DNA from: Amycolatopsis mediterranei
Lineage (GTDB): Bacteria; Actinomycetota; Actinomycetes; Mycobacteriales; Pseudonocardiaceae
Direction of reading: 5' to 3'
Assembly: GCF_026017845.1 (NCBI RefSeq)
Contig: NZ_CP100416.1
Span: 4,249,615 to 4,313,614, forward strand
Length of the DNA: 64,000 nt
Position numbers and translations under genes: made by a program. Shown here piece by piece: positions 1-8,377 of the stretch; position 1 is the first letter of the stretch, and each line of letters starts with the position of its first letter. The notes under the pieces were generated by a model. The model searched no databases. It had not been told where the DNA came from and saw only the letters and a program-made list of their open reading frames with translations.

Positions 1-1785
1 GCCCGGCTGGACATCGGGCTGATGAAGGACATGAACATGAACGCCGTCCGGATGTCGCACTACCCGCCGGACGCGTACTTCCTCGACCTCTGCGACGAGC
101 TCGGGCTCTACGTCCTGGACGAACTGACCGGCTGGCAGCACCACTACGACGAGGGCGTCGGGGCGCCGCTGGTCGAGGCGCTGGTGGAACGCGACGTCAA
201 CCACCCGTCGATCCTGTTCTGGGACAACGGGAACGAAGGCGGCTGGAACACGGCGCTGGACGACGACTTCGGCCGGTACGACCCCCAGCGGCGGGCGGTG
301 CTGCACCCGTGGACGACGTTCAGCGGCGTCGACACGAGTCATTACCAGACCTACAGCAGCACCGCGAGCAAGGTCGCCGGCGCCACGATCTTCATGCCGA
401 CCGAGTTCCTGCACGGCCTCTACGACGGCGGCGCCGGAGCCGGGTTGAACGACTACTGGAAACTGATGGGCGGGGCGCAGCGCTCGGCGGGTGGGTTCAT
501 CTGGGCGCTCGTCGACGAAAGCGTCGTGCGTGACGACCGTGGCGGGGTGCTTGACACCAACGGCAGCCGCGCTCCCGACGGCATTCTCGGGCCGTACCGG
601 GAGAAAGAAGGCAGCTTCTTCACGATCAAGGACATCTGGTCACCGGTCCAGCCGGCCAATCCCGCTTACTACGACTCGGTCTTTCCGGCGTCGTTCGACA
701 AGACGGTGAAGCTCGTCAACCGGTACGACTTCACGAACCTCCGGACGTGCCGGTTCGGCTGGCAGCTGCTGGCGTTCCCCGCACCCGGCGGGGGATCCGG
801 TCACCGGGTGCTCGCCCAAGGCGAGGCGGGCGCGCCGGATGTCGCGCCGGGGGCCACCGGCGCGGTGACGCTCGGCCTGCCCGCCGACTGGACCGGCGCC
901 GACGCGCTGCGGCTGAGCGTGACCGATCCGACCGGCCGGGACGTCGCGGGCTGGACGTGGCGCATCCGCAAGGCGCCGGACTTCGCGGCCGGCCTGGTCA
1001 AGCCGGCGACCACGGGCAGCGTCACCGCGGCCGAGACGGCCGCCGACGTCACGCTCGTCGCCGGGGGCACCCGGGTCACCATCGGCAAGGCCGACGGGCG
1101 GCTGACCGGCGTGCGCCGCGGCAGCACGCCGGTGTCGCTGGCCAACGGCCCCGCCCCGGCCGGCGGGACGGCCACGCTCACCGGGTTCAGCCACTTCCGC
1201 GACGGCACCGGCTGGGTCGTGCAGGCCGACTACAGCGGCGACCTGACGTCGGTGCGCTGGCGCTTGGACGCCAACGGCTGGTTGCGGCTGGAGTACCGCT
1301 ACCGCGCCACCGGCGACCACGACCACCTCGGCGTGAACTTCGACTACCCGGAGGCGAACGTCCGGGGCCTGACCTGGCTCGGGGACGGGCCGTACCGCGT
1401 CTACAAGAACCGGCTGCGCGGGGTGCAGCCCGACGTCTGGCACAAGCCGTACAACGACACCGCGACCGGGGCGAGCGGGTTCGCCTACCCGGAGTTCAAG
1501 GGCTACCACGCGCGGACCTGCTGGGCGGTGCTGGACACCACCGAAGGCGCGGTTACGGTGGTCGCCGCGGAGGAGGGCTTGTTCCTGCGGTTGTTCACCC
1601 CGGCGGTGGGCCCGGACCCGCAAAACGCCGTGGTCACCTACCCGGCCGGGGGAATCTCGCTCCTCGACGGCATCGCGCCGATCGGCAACAAGTTCCACGG
1701 CGTCGCGGCGCTGGGCCCGGAGAGCCGCCCGAACACGGCCACCGGCGACTACCACCGCACCGTGTATTTCCGCTTCGACGCGTGA
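1..1785 (+). CDS. Glycoside hydrolase family 2 enzyme (beta-galactosidase-like), 5' end outside window
   Basis: This is the C-terminal part of a GH2 TIM-barrel exoglycosidase. The frame is open from base 1, so the start lies upstream and about 594 residues are visible. The acid/base Glu sits in the motif NHPSILFWDNGNEGG (Glu codon 235-237), and the likely nucleophile Glu is in FMPTEFLHG. Tryptophan-rich sandwich domains follow. The substrate cannot be fixed from the sequence: beta-galactoside or a related beta-glycoside is likely. The next gene starts 54 bases downstream with its own ribosome site, so co-transcription is possible. The family call is firm and the specificity is not. Confidence 0.85.
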   Translation, partial: ARLDIGLMKDMNMNAVRMSHYPPDAYFLDLCDELGLYVLDELTGWQHHYDEGVGAPLVEALVERDVNHPSILFWDNGNEGGWNTALDDDFGRYDPQRRAVLHPWTTFSGVDTSHYQTYSSTASKVAGATIFMPTEFLHGLYDGGAGAGLNDYWKLMGGAQRSAGGFIWALVDESVVRDDRGGVLDTNGSRAPDGILGPYREKEGSFFTIKDIWSPVQPANPAYYDSVFPASFDKTVKLVNRYDFTNLRTCRFGWQLLAFPAPGGGSGHRVLAQGEAGAPDVAPGATGAVTLGLPADWTGADALRLSVTDPTGRDVAGWTWRIRKAPDFAAGLVKPATTGSVTAAETAADVTLVAGGTRVTIGKADGRLTGVRRGSTPVSLANGPAPAGGTATLTGFSHFRDGTGWVVQADYSGDLTSVRWRLDANGWLRLEYRYRATGDHDHLGVNFDYPEANVRGLTWLGDGPYRVYKNRLRGVQPDVWHKPYNDTATGASGFAYPEFKGYHARTCWAVLDTTEGAVTVVAAEEGLFLRLFTPAVGPDPQNAVVTYPAGGISLLDGIAPIGNKFHGVAALGPESRPNTATGDYHRTVYFRFDA

Positions 1786-1839
1786 GACACGCCCACCGGA
1801 GAAGCAGTCCGAGCCGACCCATAGTGAAAGGTCAACGGA

Positions 1840-3912
1840 ATGTTCCCCTCGAGCTCCCGTCGGTGGTCGCGCCTGCGGGTCGTGACCGCGGTGATCGCCG
1901 CCGTCGCCGCGGTGACGGCGGTCGTGCCCGCTGCCACCGCGGCGGCTGCCGGGTCCACGGTGACCGGCGTGGCGTCCGGACGGTGCCTCGACGTCGTCGG
2001 CAACAGCACCGCGGCCAAGACGCGCGTCAACATCTACGACTGCAACGGCCATGCCAACCAGGCTTGGACGTTCACGGCGGCGGGCGAGCTGCGGGTCTAC
2101 GACCCCGCGATGTGCCTCGACGTCGCCGGCGCGAGCACCACATCCCCGGCCGAGGCGCAGATCTACCCCTGCAACGGCGGCGCCAACCAGAAGTGGCGGA
2201 TCAACGCCGACGGCACCATCACCGGCGTGCAGTCGGGCCTCTGCCTGGACGTCACCGGGGCGGGCACCGCGAACAGCACCCTGGTCGGGCTGTACACGTG
2301 CACCGGGGGAGACAACCAGAAGTGGCGGACCTCCCTCGGTGACACCCAGCCGCCGAGCGTGCCGGGCAACCCGCGGGTGAGCGACCTGGTCTGCGACGCG
2401 GTGACGTTCTCGTGGGACGCCTCCACCGACAACGTGGGCGTGGCGTTCTACGACATCTACCACGACGGCCAGTCGATGAAGTCGGTGAGCGGGACCACCC
2501 TGTCGACGAGCCTCACCGTCGTCGCCGGCGCGGCCTGGGGCCTCTACGTCAACGCGCGCGACGCCGCGGGCAACGTCTCCCAGGCCGGCGCCACGGTCTC
2601 GATCAAGCCCCCGCCGTGCCAGCCGGACGATCAGGCGCCGAGCGCACCCACGAACCTGACCGCCGCCGCCTCCGGCACCACGGTGACCCTGAACTGGGCC
2701 GCGGCCACGGACAACATCGGCGTCCGGGCCTACGACGTCTACCGCGGCGGGGCCAAGGTCGGCGCCGTCACCGGGACCGCCACCGCGCCGCCCGCGACCA
2801 CCTTCGTCGACAGCGGGCTGGCGGCGAACACGAGCTACTCGTACTACGTCGTCGCGCGGGACGCCCAGGCGAACGTCTCGCCGCCCAGCACGTCCACGAC
2901 CGTGACGACCGGCGCGGCCTGCGGTGCCTCCGTGTGCGCGGTGACGCAGATCGCGACCGACACGGACATCCCGTGGGGTCTGGTGACGCTGCCGGACGGC
3001 ACGATCCTCTACACCCGGCGCGACGCCCACGACATCGTCCACCTGAACCCGGCCACCGGGGCCAAGACCAGCGTCGGCACGGTTCCGGGGGTCGACAACA
3101 CCGACGGGGAGGGCGGCCTGCTCGGCCTGGCCGTTTCGCCCGGGTTCGCCGGTGACCACTGGCTCTACTTGATGCACACTTCGCCGTCCGACAACCGGAT
3201 CGTGCGGATCAAGCTGGAGAACGACCAGCTCGGGACCGAGCAGGTACTGCTCACCGGGTTGCTGCGCAACAAGTACCACAACGGCGGGCGGCTGCGCTTC
3301 GGGCCCGACGGCAAGCTCTACGCCACCACCGGCGACGCCCAGAACGGCGACAACGCGCAGAACAAAGCGAGTCTGAACGGCAAGGTCCTCCGGTTGAACC
3401 CGGACGGCAGCGTGCCCTCGGACAACCCGTTCGGCACCTACGTGTGGAGCTACGGCCACCGCAACCCGCAGGGGCTCGCGTTCGACTCCCAAGGGCGGTT
3501 GTGGGAACAGGAGTTCGGCAACTCGATCATGGACGAGACCAACCTGATCACCAAGGGCGGCAACTACGGCTGGCCGGCGTGTGAAGGCACCTCCGGGACG
3601 TGCGGCACCGCGGGCTTCATCGCGCCGAAGCGGACCTACCCCACGGCGGACGGTTCCTGCTCCGGCATCGCCATCGTCCGCGACGTGCTCTACGTCGCCT
3701 GCGAACGCGGGACCCGGATGTACCGGGAGGTGATCAGCGGCAGCGACCTGACCGACGTCCAGGCGTACTTCAACGGCACGTACGGACGGCTGCGCACGGT
3801 GGAACCCGCACCCGACGGCGGCCTGTGGCTGACGACCACCAACAACGGCGACAAGGACAGCATTCCCGACAACAGCAACGAGAAGATCTTCCACGTCACC
3901 CTCGGCGGATAA
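1840..3912 (+). CDS. Secreted ricin-lectin / FnIII / glucose-sorbosone dehydrogenase protein
   Basis: A 690-residue secreted multidomain protein. It has an Arg-rich start and hydrophobic signal peptide (about 1-36), then a ricin B beta-trefoil (about 37-167) with three CLDV and QxW repeats. Two fibronectin type III modules follow (about 170-258 and 264-355). The C-terminal beta-propeller (about 368-690) is of the glucose/sorbosone dehydrogenase family, with PWGLVTLPDG, GEGGLLGLAVSP and YGHRNPQGLAF. Family members usually use PQQ to oxidise sugars outside the cell. The lectin probably binds galactose- or xylose-containing polymers. The ATG follows an AAAGG site. It may supply electrons or peroxide to extracellular polysaccharide oxidation, but that role is inferred. 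Confidence 0.87.
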   Translation: MFPSSSRRWSRLRVVTAVIAAVAAVTAVVPAATAAAAGSTVTGVASGRCLDVVGNSTAAKTRVNIYDCNGHANQAWTFTAAGELRVYDPAMCLDVAGASTTSPAEAQIYPCNGGANQKWRINADGTITGVQSGLCLDVTGAGTANSTLVGLYTCTGGDNQKWRTSLGDTQPPSVPGNPRVSDLVCDAVTFSWDASTDNVGVAFYDIYHDGQSMKSVSGTTLSTSLTVVAGAAWGLYVNARDAAGNVSQAGATVSIKPPPCQPDDQAPSAPTNLTAAASGTTVTLNWAAATDNIGVRAYDVYRGGAKVGAVTGTATAPPATTFVDSGLAANTSYSYYVVARDAQANVSPPSTSTTVTTGAACGASVCAVTQIATDTDIPWGLVTLPDGTILYTRRDAHDIVHLNPATGAKTSVGTVPGVDNTDGEGGLLGLAVSPGFAGDHWLYLMHTSPSDNRIVRIKLENDQLGTEQVLLTGLLRNKYHNGGRLRFGPDGKLYATTGDAQNGDNAQNKASLNGKVLRLNPDGSVPSDNPFGTYVWSYGHRNPQGLAFDSQGRLWEQEFGNSIMDETNLITKGGNYGWPACEGTSGTCGTAGFIAPKRTYPTADGSCSGIAIVRDVLYVACERGTRMYREVISGSDLTDVQAYFNGTYGRLRTVEPAPDGGLWLTTTNNGDKDSIPDNSNEKIFHVTLGG

Positions 3913-3919
3913 CCGCCGG

Positions 3920-3951
3920 ACCCCGGCAGCTTCTGCGACGTTCCCCGGGGT
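3920..3951. terminator. Weak hairpin after the lectin-dehydrogenase gene
   Basis: ACCCCGG at 3920-3926 pairs with CCGGGGT at 3945-3951 across an 18-base loop, 8 bases after the stop codon. There is no T-run. It may be a factor-independent terminator of the actinobacterial type, but the evidence is weak. Confidence 0.3.
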
Positions 3952-4122
3952 ATACCTCGTGGGCTGCCTGGCTTCTCGGCTCGAGCCTGAAATTTGGAGG
4001 GAGCAGACCTCAGCGAGGGTGCTCCCCCCAGCGCCGACGGCGAAGCCGCACTTGTCGGGCTCCACGGGCGCTTCAACGGCAACTTTTACCACATCGATGC
4101 GCTTGATGGTTCACTTTGTCAA

Positions 4123-4485
4123 CTATGTCAGTGTTGCTTTGATTTCTTCTGGTGAAATGACGAGATTGTAGGCTCTGCCAATCGCAATCTTGCCGTTGTT
4201 GCCGGTTGATTGCACTGGTCTGGCTTCGTTGAAGTCGTCGGTCGTTGAATAGAGGATCTCGTCCCTCTTCTGCCAGATTGCGTAGAGGATTTTGGTGCCC
4301 TGTCTGATTTCGATGTGGTGTTGAGCGTACTGGTTTCCCCGGTCGCACCAGGGTACCCAGCAGTTCCCTACCGACAAGAATGCACCGTTGTCGACCACTC
4401 GGTTGTTTCCGGAGGATTCCAGGTTGACAAAGACGACCTGTTCTCCGGTGATGTTGCCGACGTTTTGAATGGAGGTAATGGCCAT
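4123..4485 (-). CDS. Orphan 120-residue protein in an AT-rich island
   Basis: I do not recognise this family. The internal ATG at 4485 is preferred over an in-frame ATG at 4539 because GAAGG lies 7 bases before it. The product is about 120 residues with no signal peptide or membrane segment. It looks like a single beta-rich domain: NVGNITGEQVVFVNLE, then NCWVPWCDRG with two Cys, then ILYAIWQKRDEILYST. Sampled sequence is only about 45-50% GC in a window near 70%, and its codons use A/T third positions unlike every neighbour. Recent horizontal acquisition is therefore likely. A small lectin-like or toxin-like protein is a guess from the fold impression only. Confidence 0.6.
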   Translation of the reverse strand: MAITSIQNVGNITGEQVVFVNLESSGNNRVVDNGAFLSVGNCWVPWCDRGNQYAQHHIEIRQGTKILYAIWQKRDEILYSTTDDFNEARPVQSTGNNGKIAIGRAYNLVISPEEIKATLT

Positions 4486-4780
4486 TTTCTGACCTTCTTC
4501 TTTCGAAGCTCTTTGATTGGTGATCGAGCTGACCGTCATCTGAATTCTATCGGTGACCTCCTGGGTAATGGGCGTTGTCGGTCAAAGTCGGAGAAATAAA
4601 GGGAATGTTACACGAGGTGTGACAGGTTCACTCTAACGGGCTAGTAGTAAGATTGTCGATCGCATAAAGATCTTAACGGTGTTCGCTGCGCGTATCCAAT
4701 GATCTACTTTGTGGTGCGGCCATCAAATGATCTATGGGCTTCACTCGGCTTCCGGATTGCCCTTGAAAATTCGGAGATGG
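4486..4780. other. AT-rich intergenic stretch upstream of the orphan gene
   Basis: About 300 bases with no supported gene. It holds the leader and presumably the promoter of the minus-strand orphan gene: AGGAGGT lies at about 4555 on the minus strand, too far from the 4539 ATG for a good ribosome site, and a minus-strand TAACAT near 4605 could be a -10 box. The word ATGATCTA occurs twice, near 4699 and 4727. The base composition returns to high GC near 4780. Confidence 0.4.
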
Positions 4781-5217
4781 TTTTGATTGCGGCCGCGCGT
4801 ACGGTTCGCGCCTCGTTGCCGGATGTCGTCACGGTCGGTGTAGTGGAGACGACCACGCCGCCATCACGCACCCCGGGTCACCAGGGCGGTGAATCCCGGC
4901 GGGGTGATCGGGGCCAGGTTCAGCAGCACATCGACGGGCTCGGTCACCGTGTCAAGCACCGAGGTGGCGGTGTGGTCGATGATGTCGTCCGCACCGGTCG
5001 CCTTGACGATGTCGCTGCTGGGCGGGCTCGCGGTGGCGATGACGTACGCCCCCGCGCGCTTGGCCGGCTGCACGGCGTACCCGCCCACGGGGCTCGTCGG
5101 CTGGCTCGCCGACGGCGAGACGAAATTCGTGCTCAGCCGCCGGGGTGGACCGGATTGCCGGCCGGCGAACCCCCTACCGCTCGGCGGACGCGACCCGCAC
5201 CAACAAATGCCTGCCAA
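4780..5217 (-). pseudogene. Decayed NADP-dependent quinone oxidoreductase (MDR family) remnant
   Basis: The minus strand encodes a recognisable piece of a zinc-free medium-chain reductase: VGGYAVQPAKRAGAYVIATA, then ADDIIDHT and VDVLLNLAP. This matches the Rossmann region of NADPH:quinone reductases. The frame stops at 4864-4866. A one-frame shift there restores DGGVVVSTTPTVTTSG, the expected next strand, which runs to about 4780 before similarity is lost. The N-terminal catalytic half is absent upstream of about 5110. This is a non-functional remnant at the edge of the AT-rich island. Confidence 0.7.
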
Positions 5218-5223
5218 AGCGCG

Positions 5224-5631
5224 TCAATCGCCGTGTGCGGCGGTGTACTGCTCGTCGGTCACGGGCTCGAGCCAGGTGGTGCCGTCGCCGCCCTCCTCCG
5301 GGCCTTCGAGCATCGCGATGTGGCTCATGCAGTTCGTGTTCGTGCCGCCGTGCCAGTGTTCCTCGCCGGGCGGGGTCCAGACGGTGTCGCCGGCGCGCAT
5401 GCGGATGACTTGGCCGTCGCGGTTGACGACCAGGCCGGCGCCCTCGGTCACGTGGAGGGTCTGCCCGACGGCGTGGGAGTGCCAGTTCGTGCGGGCGCCG
5501 GGGGTGAACCGGACCAGGGAAGCGACCAAGCGCGACGGTGGCTCGGGTGTCTTGATCATCGTGAGGTAGACGTCGCCGGTGAAGCGCTCGGCCGGGGTCT
5601 TGACGGTGGCGTTTACGGGGATGAAGTCCAC
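5224..5631 (-). CDS. Cupin-domain protein
   Basis: A 135-residue single-domain cupin. The GTG at 5631 is chosen because AGGGAG precedes it by a few bases. Motif 1 has the metal ligands in WHSHAVGQTLHVTEG, and motif 2 is DTVWTPPGEEHWHGG. It is probably a cytoplasmic metal-binding cupin of the group found next to carboxymuconolactone decarboxylase-like proteins. It is the last gene of an MFS, CMD, cupin operon and follows the CMD gene by 17 bases. Its reaction is unknown; a role in processing a small redox or aromatic metabolite is inference from the neighbours. Confidence 0.85.
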   Translation of the reverse strand: MDFIPVNATVKTPAERFTGDVYLTMIKTPEPPSRLVASLVRFTPGARTNWHSHAVGQTLHVTEGAGLVVNRDGQVIRMRAGDTVWTPPGEEHWHGGTNTNCMSHIAMLEGPEEGGDGTTWLEPVTDEQYTAAHGD

Positions 5632-5648
5632 GGTGTTCTCCCTGGAGG

Positions 5649-5978
5649 TCAGTTGCGGAAGACCTGCTTGGCGACGGCCATCGCGGCCATGGCCTGGGGC
5701 CAGCCGGCGTAGAAGGCCAGGTGGGTGAGCGCCTCGATGAGCTCGGCCTCGGTGTTGCCGTTCTCCTTGGCCAGGCCGAGGTGGAAGACCAGCTGCTCGG
5801 TGTTGCCGTTCGTGGCCAGCGCGGCCACCGTGACGAGGCTGCGTTCCTTCGGCGTCAGCTCGGTGCGCTTCCACACCTCGCCGAAGAGCACGCCGTCGGT
5901 GAAGTGCACCAGTGCGGGTGCGAAGTCGCCGAACATCTTCTGTGCGCCGGACGGCTCGGGACGGCTGTCGTCGGTCAT
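5649..5978 (-). CDS. Carboxymuconolactone decarboxylase family protein
   Basis: A 109-residue all-helical CMD/AhpD-fold protein. The core LTPKERSLVTVAALATNGN, FHLGLAKENG and ELIEALTHLAFYAGWP are typical of gamma-CMD-like proteins. No Cys pair is present, so an AhpD-type peroxidase role is unlikely. The ATG at 5978 follows GAAAGG and overlaps the stop codon of the upstream MFS gene as ATGA, which implies translational coupling. The substrate is unknown. Confidence 0.87.
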   Translation of the reverse strand: MTDDSRPEPSGAQKMFGDFAPALVHFTDGVLFGEVWKRTELTPKERSLVTVAALATNGNTEQLVFHLGLAKENGNTEAELIEALTHLAFYAGWPQAMAAMAVAKQVFRN

Positions 5979-7378
5979 CGGAATCCTTTCGTTGATCTTG
6001 TTCTCACGGGAAGTGCGACCGCGGCGAAAGCCGCTGCGGCCGTGACGCCCGCGGCCAGCAGGAGGCTGACCCGCGTCCCGGCGGCCAACCCCGCGGGAGC
6101 GTTCAAGAGCGCGCCGAACACGGCGACGGCCAGCGCGCCGCCGAGCTGGCGGCTGGTGTTGAGCACGCCGCTCGCGGTACCGGTCCGAGCCGGGCCGACG
6201 GCGCCGAGGAGCACCGTGATCACCGGCGGGATCACGGCCGGACCGCCGAGGCCGACGAGCACCATGACCGCGGCAGTCACCCAGCCGGGTGTCGTCGCGG
6301 GCAGGAGGGCGAGGACGACGAGACCGGCGGCCATCAGCACCAGCCCGGCCGTGACCACCGGACGGGTGCTCACCCGTTCGGTCAGCCGCGGCACGAGCGG
6401 AGTCAGCACGAGCCCGGCGAGCATCATCGGCAGGAACACCGTGCCGGTCTGCACGGCGGACAGCCCGTTCTGCTGCAGGAGCAGGCTCACCACGAACGGC
6501 ATCCCGTAGTAGCCGACCATGAACGCGAACCCGATCAGGACCGCGGTGACCACTGTCCGTGACCGGAATAGGTCCAACGGCAGCATCGGAGCGGCGACTC
6601 GCCGTTCGACCAGCACGAACGCGGTCATGCTCGCGATGGCGAGGGCGAAGGCGGCCACGACCTGCGGAGCGGTCAAGCCGCCGCGACCGGCCTCGATGGC
6701 GCCGTAGACCAGGGCGGCCATGGCGACTACGCCGGTGACCTGGCCGTAGCGATCGAACGGCACTCGATGGTGTGCTGAAGGTGCCACGCGAGCCAGCAGG
6801 GCCAGGGCCACGGCACCGGCCGGCAGGTTGATCAGGAAGATCCACCGCCAGCTCGCCAGCGTCAGCACGCCACCCAGCACCGGCCCGACCGACGAGGCGA
6901 CCGCCCCGCCCATCGCCCACACGGCGACAGCCCTGGCGCGGCGTGCCGGATCGGGGAAGGCCTGGCCGATCAGGGCCATCGACGAGGGCATCACCAGGGC
7001 GGCCGCGGCTCCTTGCAGGAACCGGCAGACGACGAGGGCCGGCAGCGCCGGGGCGACGCCGCAAGCCAGCGAAGACAGCACGAACATCCCCACGCCCAGG
7101 CCGAACGCCCGCTTCGCGCCGATCCGGTCGGTCAGCGAGCCGGCCGAGAGCAGGAACGCGGCGAACAGGAGCGTGTAGCCGTCGACCACCCACTGCAGGC
7201 CCGTGATGCCGCCGCCCAGGTCGGCTCGGATCGCGGGCAGGGCGACGTTCACGATGACGGCGTCCAAGGTCACGACGAAGAAGCCCAGCAGGGCCGCCGC
7301 CAGCGTGGCGACGGCACCGGTCGCCGGCCGGGTCATGGTCGTGGTCGTCTCGGAAGAGGTCACCTCACCAGCAAACAT
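5975..7378 (-). CDS. MFS transporter, DHA2-like drug/proton antiporter
   Basis: A membrane protein of about 467 residues with around 14 predicted segments. Motifs include LDAVIVNVALPAIRADLG, LQWVVDGYTLLFAAFLL and the cytoplasmic loop GSLTDRIGAKRAF, diagnostic of EmrB/QacA-type exporters. The start is uncertain: ATG 7378 is used here, and ATG 7336 is an alternative; neither has a strong ribosome site. It is the first gene of the MFS-CMD-cupin operon, transcribed divergently from the XRE regulator at 7464, which is the likely controller. It probably exports the compound handled by the two downstream enzymes. Confidence 0.87.
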   Translation of the reverse strand: MFAGEVTSSETTTTMTRPATGAVATLAAALLGFFVVTLDAVIVNVALPAIRADLGGGITGLQWVVDGYTLLFAAFLLSAGSLTDRIGAKRAFGLGVGMFVLSSLACGVAPALPALVVCRFLQGAAAALVMPSSMALIGQAFPDPARRARAVAVWAMGGAVASSVGPVLGGVLTLASWRWIFLINLPAGAVALALLARVAPSAHHRVPFDRYGQVTGVVAMAALVYGAIEAGRGGLTAPQVVAAFALAIASMTAFVLVERRVAAPMLPLDLFRSRTVVTAVLIGFAFMVGYYGMPFVVSLLLQQNGLSAVQTGTVFLPMMLAGLVLTPLVPRLTERVSTRPVVTAGLVLMAAGLVVLALLPATTPGWVTAAVMVLVGLGGPAVIPPVITVLLGAVGPARTGTASGVLNTSRQLGGALAVAVFGALLNAPAGLAAGTRVSLLLAAGVTAAAAFAAVALPVRTRSTKGFR

Positions 7379-7463
7379 GTTGCCGTCCGCGGGCGGGAGG
7401 TCGCGTCGTTCCGGGTCATGACAGAACCCCCTTCGCGGGCCGGACCTGTCGTACCGTGGGAGG

Positions 7464-8357
7464 GTGAGTACCAAGAGCACCGAGGTCCGTGACTTCCTGG
7501 TCACCCGCCGGGCCAAGATCACCCCGGAGCAGGCGGGGCTGCAGCACTACGGCGGCAACCGCCGCGTCGCCGGCCTGCGTCGCGAAGAGGTCGCCCTGCT
7601 CGCCGGTGTCTCCGCCGACTACTACACGCGCGTCGAGAAGGGCAACCTCGCCGGCGACTCCGACAGCGTCCTGGACGCGATCGCCGCGGCGCTGCAGCTC
7701 GACGAGGCCGAGCGGGTCTACCTGTTCGACCTCGCCCGCGCCGCCAACGCCGCGGGCCGGCCTCGTACCGCCGCGCAGCGGCGCCGGTCGCCGCACCGGG
7801 TGCGGCCGGTGGTGCAGCAGATCCTCGACAGCATGACCTCGACGGCCGCCTTCGTCCGGAATGGCCGGTTGGACATCCTCGCCACCAACCTGCTCGGCCG
7901 CGCCCTGTACTCGCCGGTGTTCGACAGCCCCACGCGTCCCAGCGAAGCCGCGTTGCCCAATCTCGCCCGGTTCGGGTTCCTCGATCCCGCGGCGCGCGAC
8001 TACTTCCCCGATTACGACAAGTCGTGCCACACCTCGGTCGCGATCCTGCGCACGGAAGCCGGCCGCGACCCGCACAACCGGGATCTGTCCGACCTGGTCG
8101 GCGAGCTGTCGACCCGCAGCGACGACTTCCGGACCCGCTGGGCCGCCCACGACGTCCGCCTGCACCGCACCGGCACCAAGCACTTCCGCCACCCGGTCGT
8201 CGGCGAGCTGACCCTCGACTTCGAAGCCATGGAGCTCTCCGCCGACGCCGGGCTCACGCTCACCGCCTACGCGGCCCGCCCCGATTCCGGCTCGGCCGAG
8301 CGGTTGCAGCTGCTCGCCACCTGGGCGGCCACGGAGCGGCTTCCGGCCGGCCGTTGA
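7464..8357 (+). CDS. XRE-family regulator with MltR-type ligand-binding domain
   Basis: A 297-residue transcription regulator. The N-terminal helix-turn-helix (about 5-75) reads VAGLRREEVALLAGVSADYYTRVEKG. The C-terminal domain (about 105-275) is the MmyB/MltR-like ligand pocket, with VRNGRLDILATN, DLVGELSTRSDDFR and GTKHFRHPVVGELTL. The GTG follows GGGAGG directly, leaving almost no spacer, so the start is not certain. It is divergent from the MFS-CMD-cupin operon and probably senses its substrate. Two paralogues lie at 14.4 and 16.1 kb. Confidence 0.88.
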   Translation: MSTKSTEVRDFLVTRRAKITPEQAGLQHYGGNRRVAGLRREEVALLAGVSADYYTRVEKGNLAGDSDSVLDAIAAALQLDEAERVYLFDLARAANAAGRPRTAAQRRRSPHRVRPVVQQILDSMTSTAAFVRNGRLDILATNLLGRALYSPVFDSPTRPSEAALPNLARFGFLDPAARDYFPDYDKSCHTSVAILRTEAGRDPHNRDLSDLVGELSTRSDDFRTRWAAHDVRLHRTGTKHFRHPVVGELTLDFEAMELSADAGLTLTAYAARPDSGSAERLQLLATWAATERLPAGR

Positions 8358-8377
8358 CCGGTGCGCACGGATGGTTT

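Noticed and set aside
640..4092. A 1150-codon open frame on the minus strand opposite the GH2 and lectin-dehydrogenase genes
   Set aside because: It is the codon-bias shadow of two real plus-strand genes, with low-complexity Arg/Gly/Val content and no domain.
4699..5712. A 337-codon plus-strand open frame
   Set aside because: It is antisense to the quinone reductase remnant and the cupin gene, and has no recognisable protein features.
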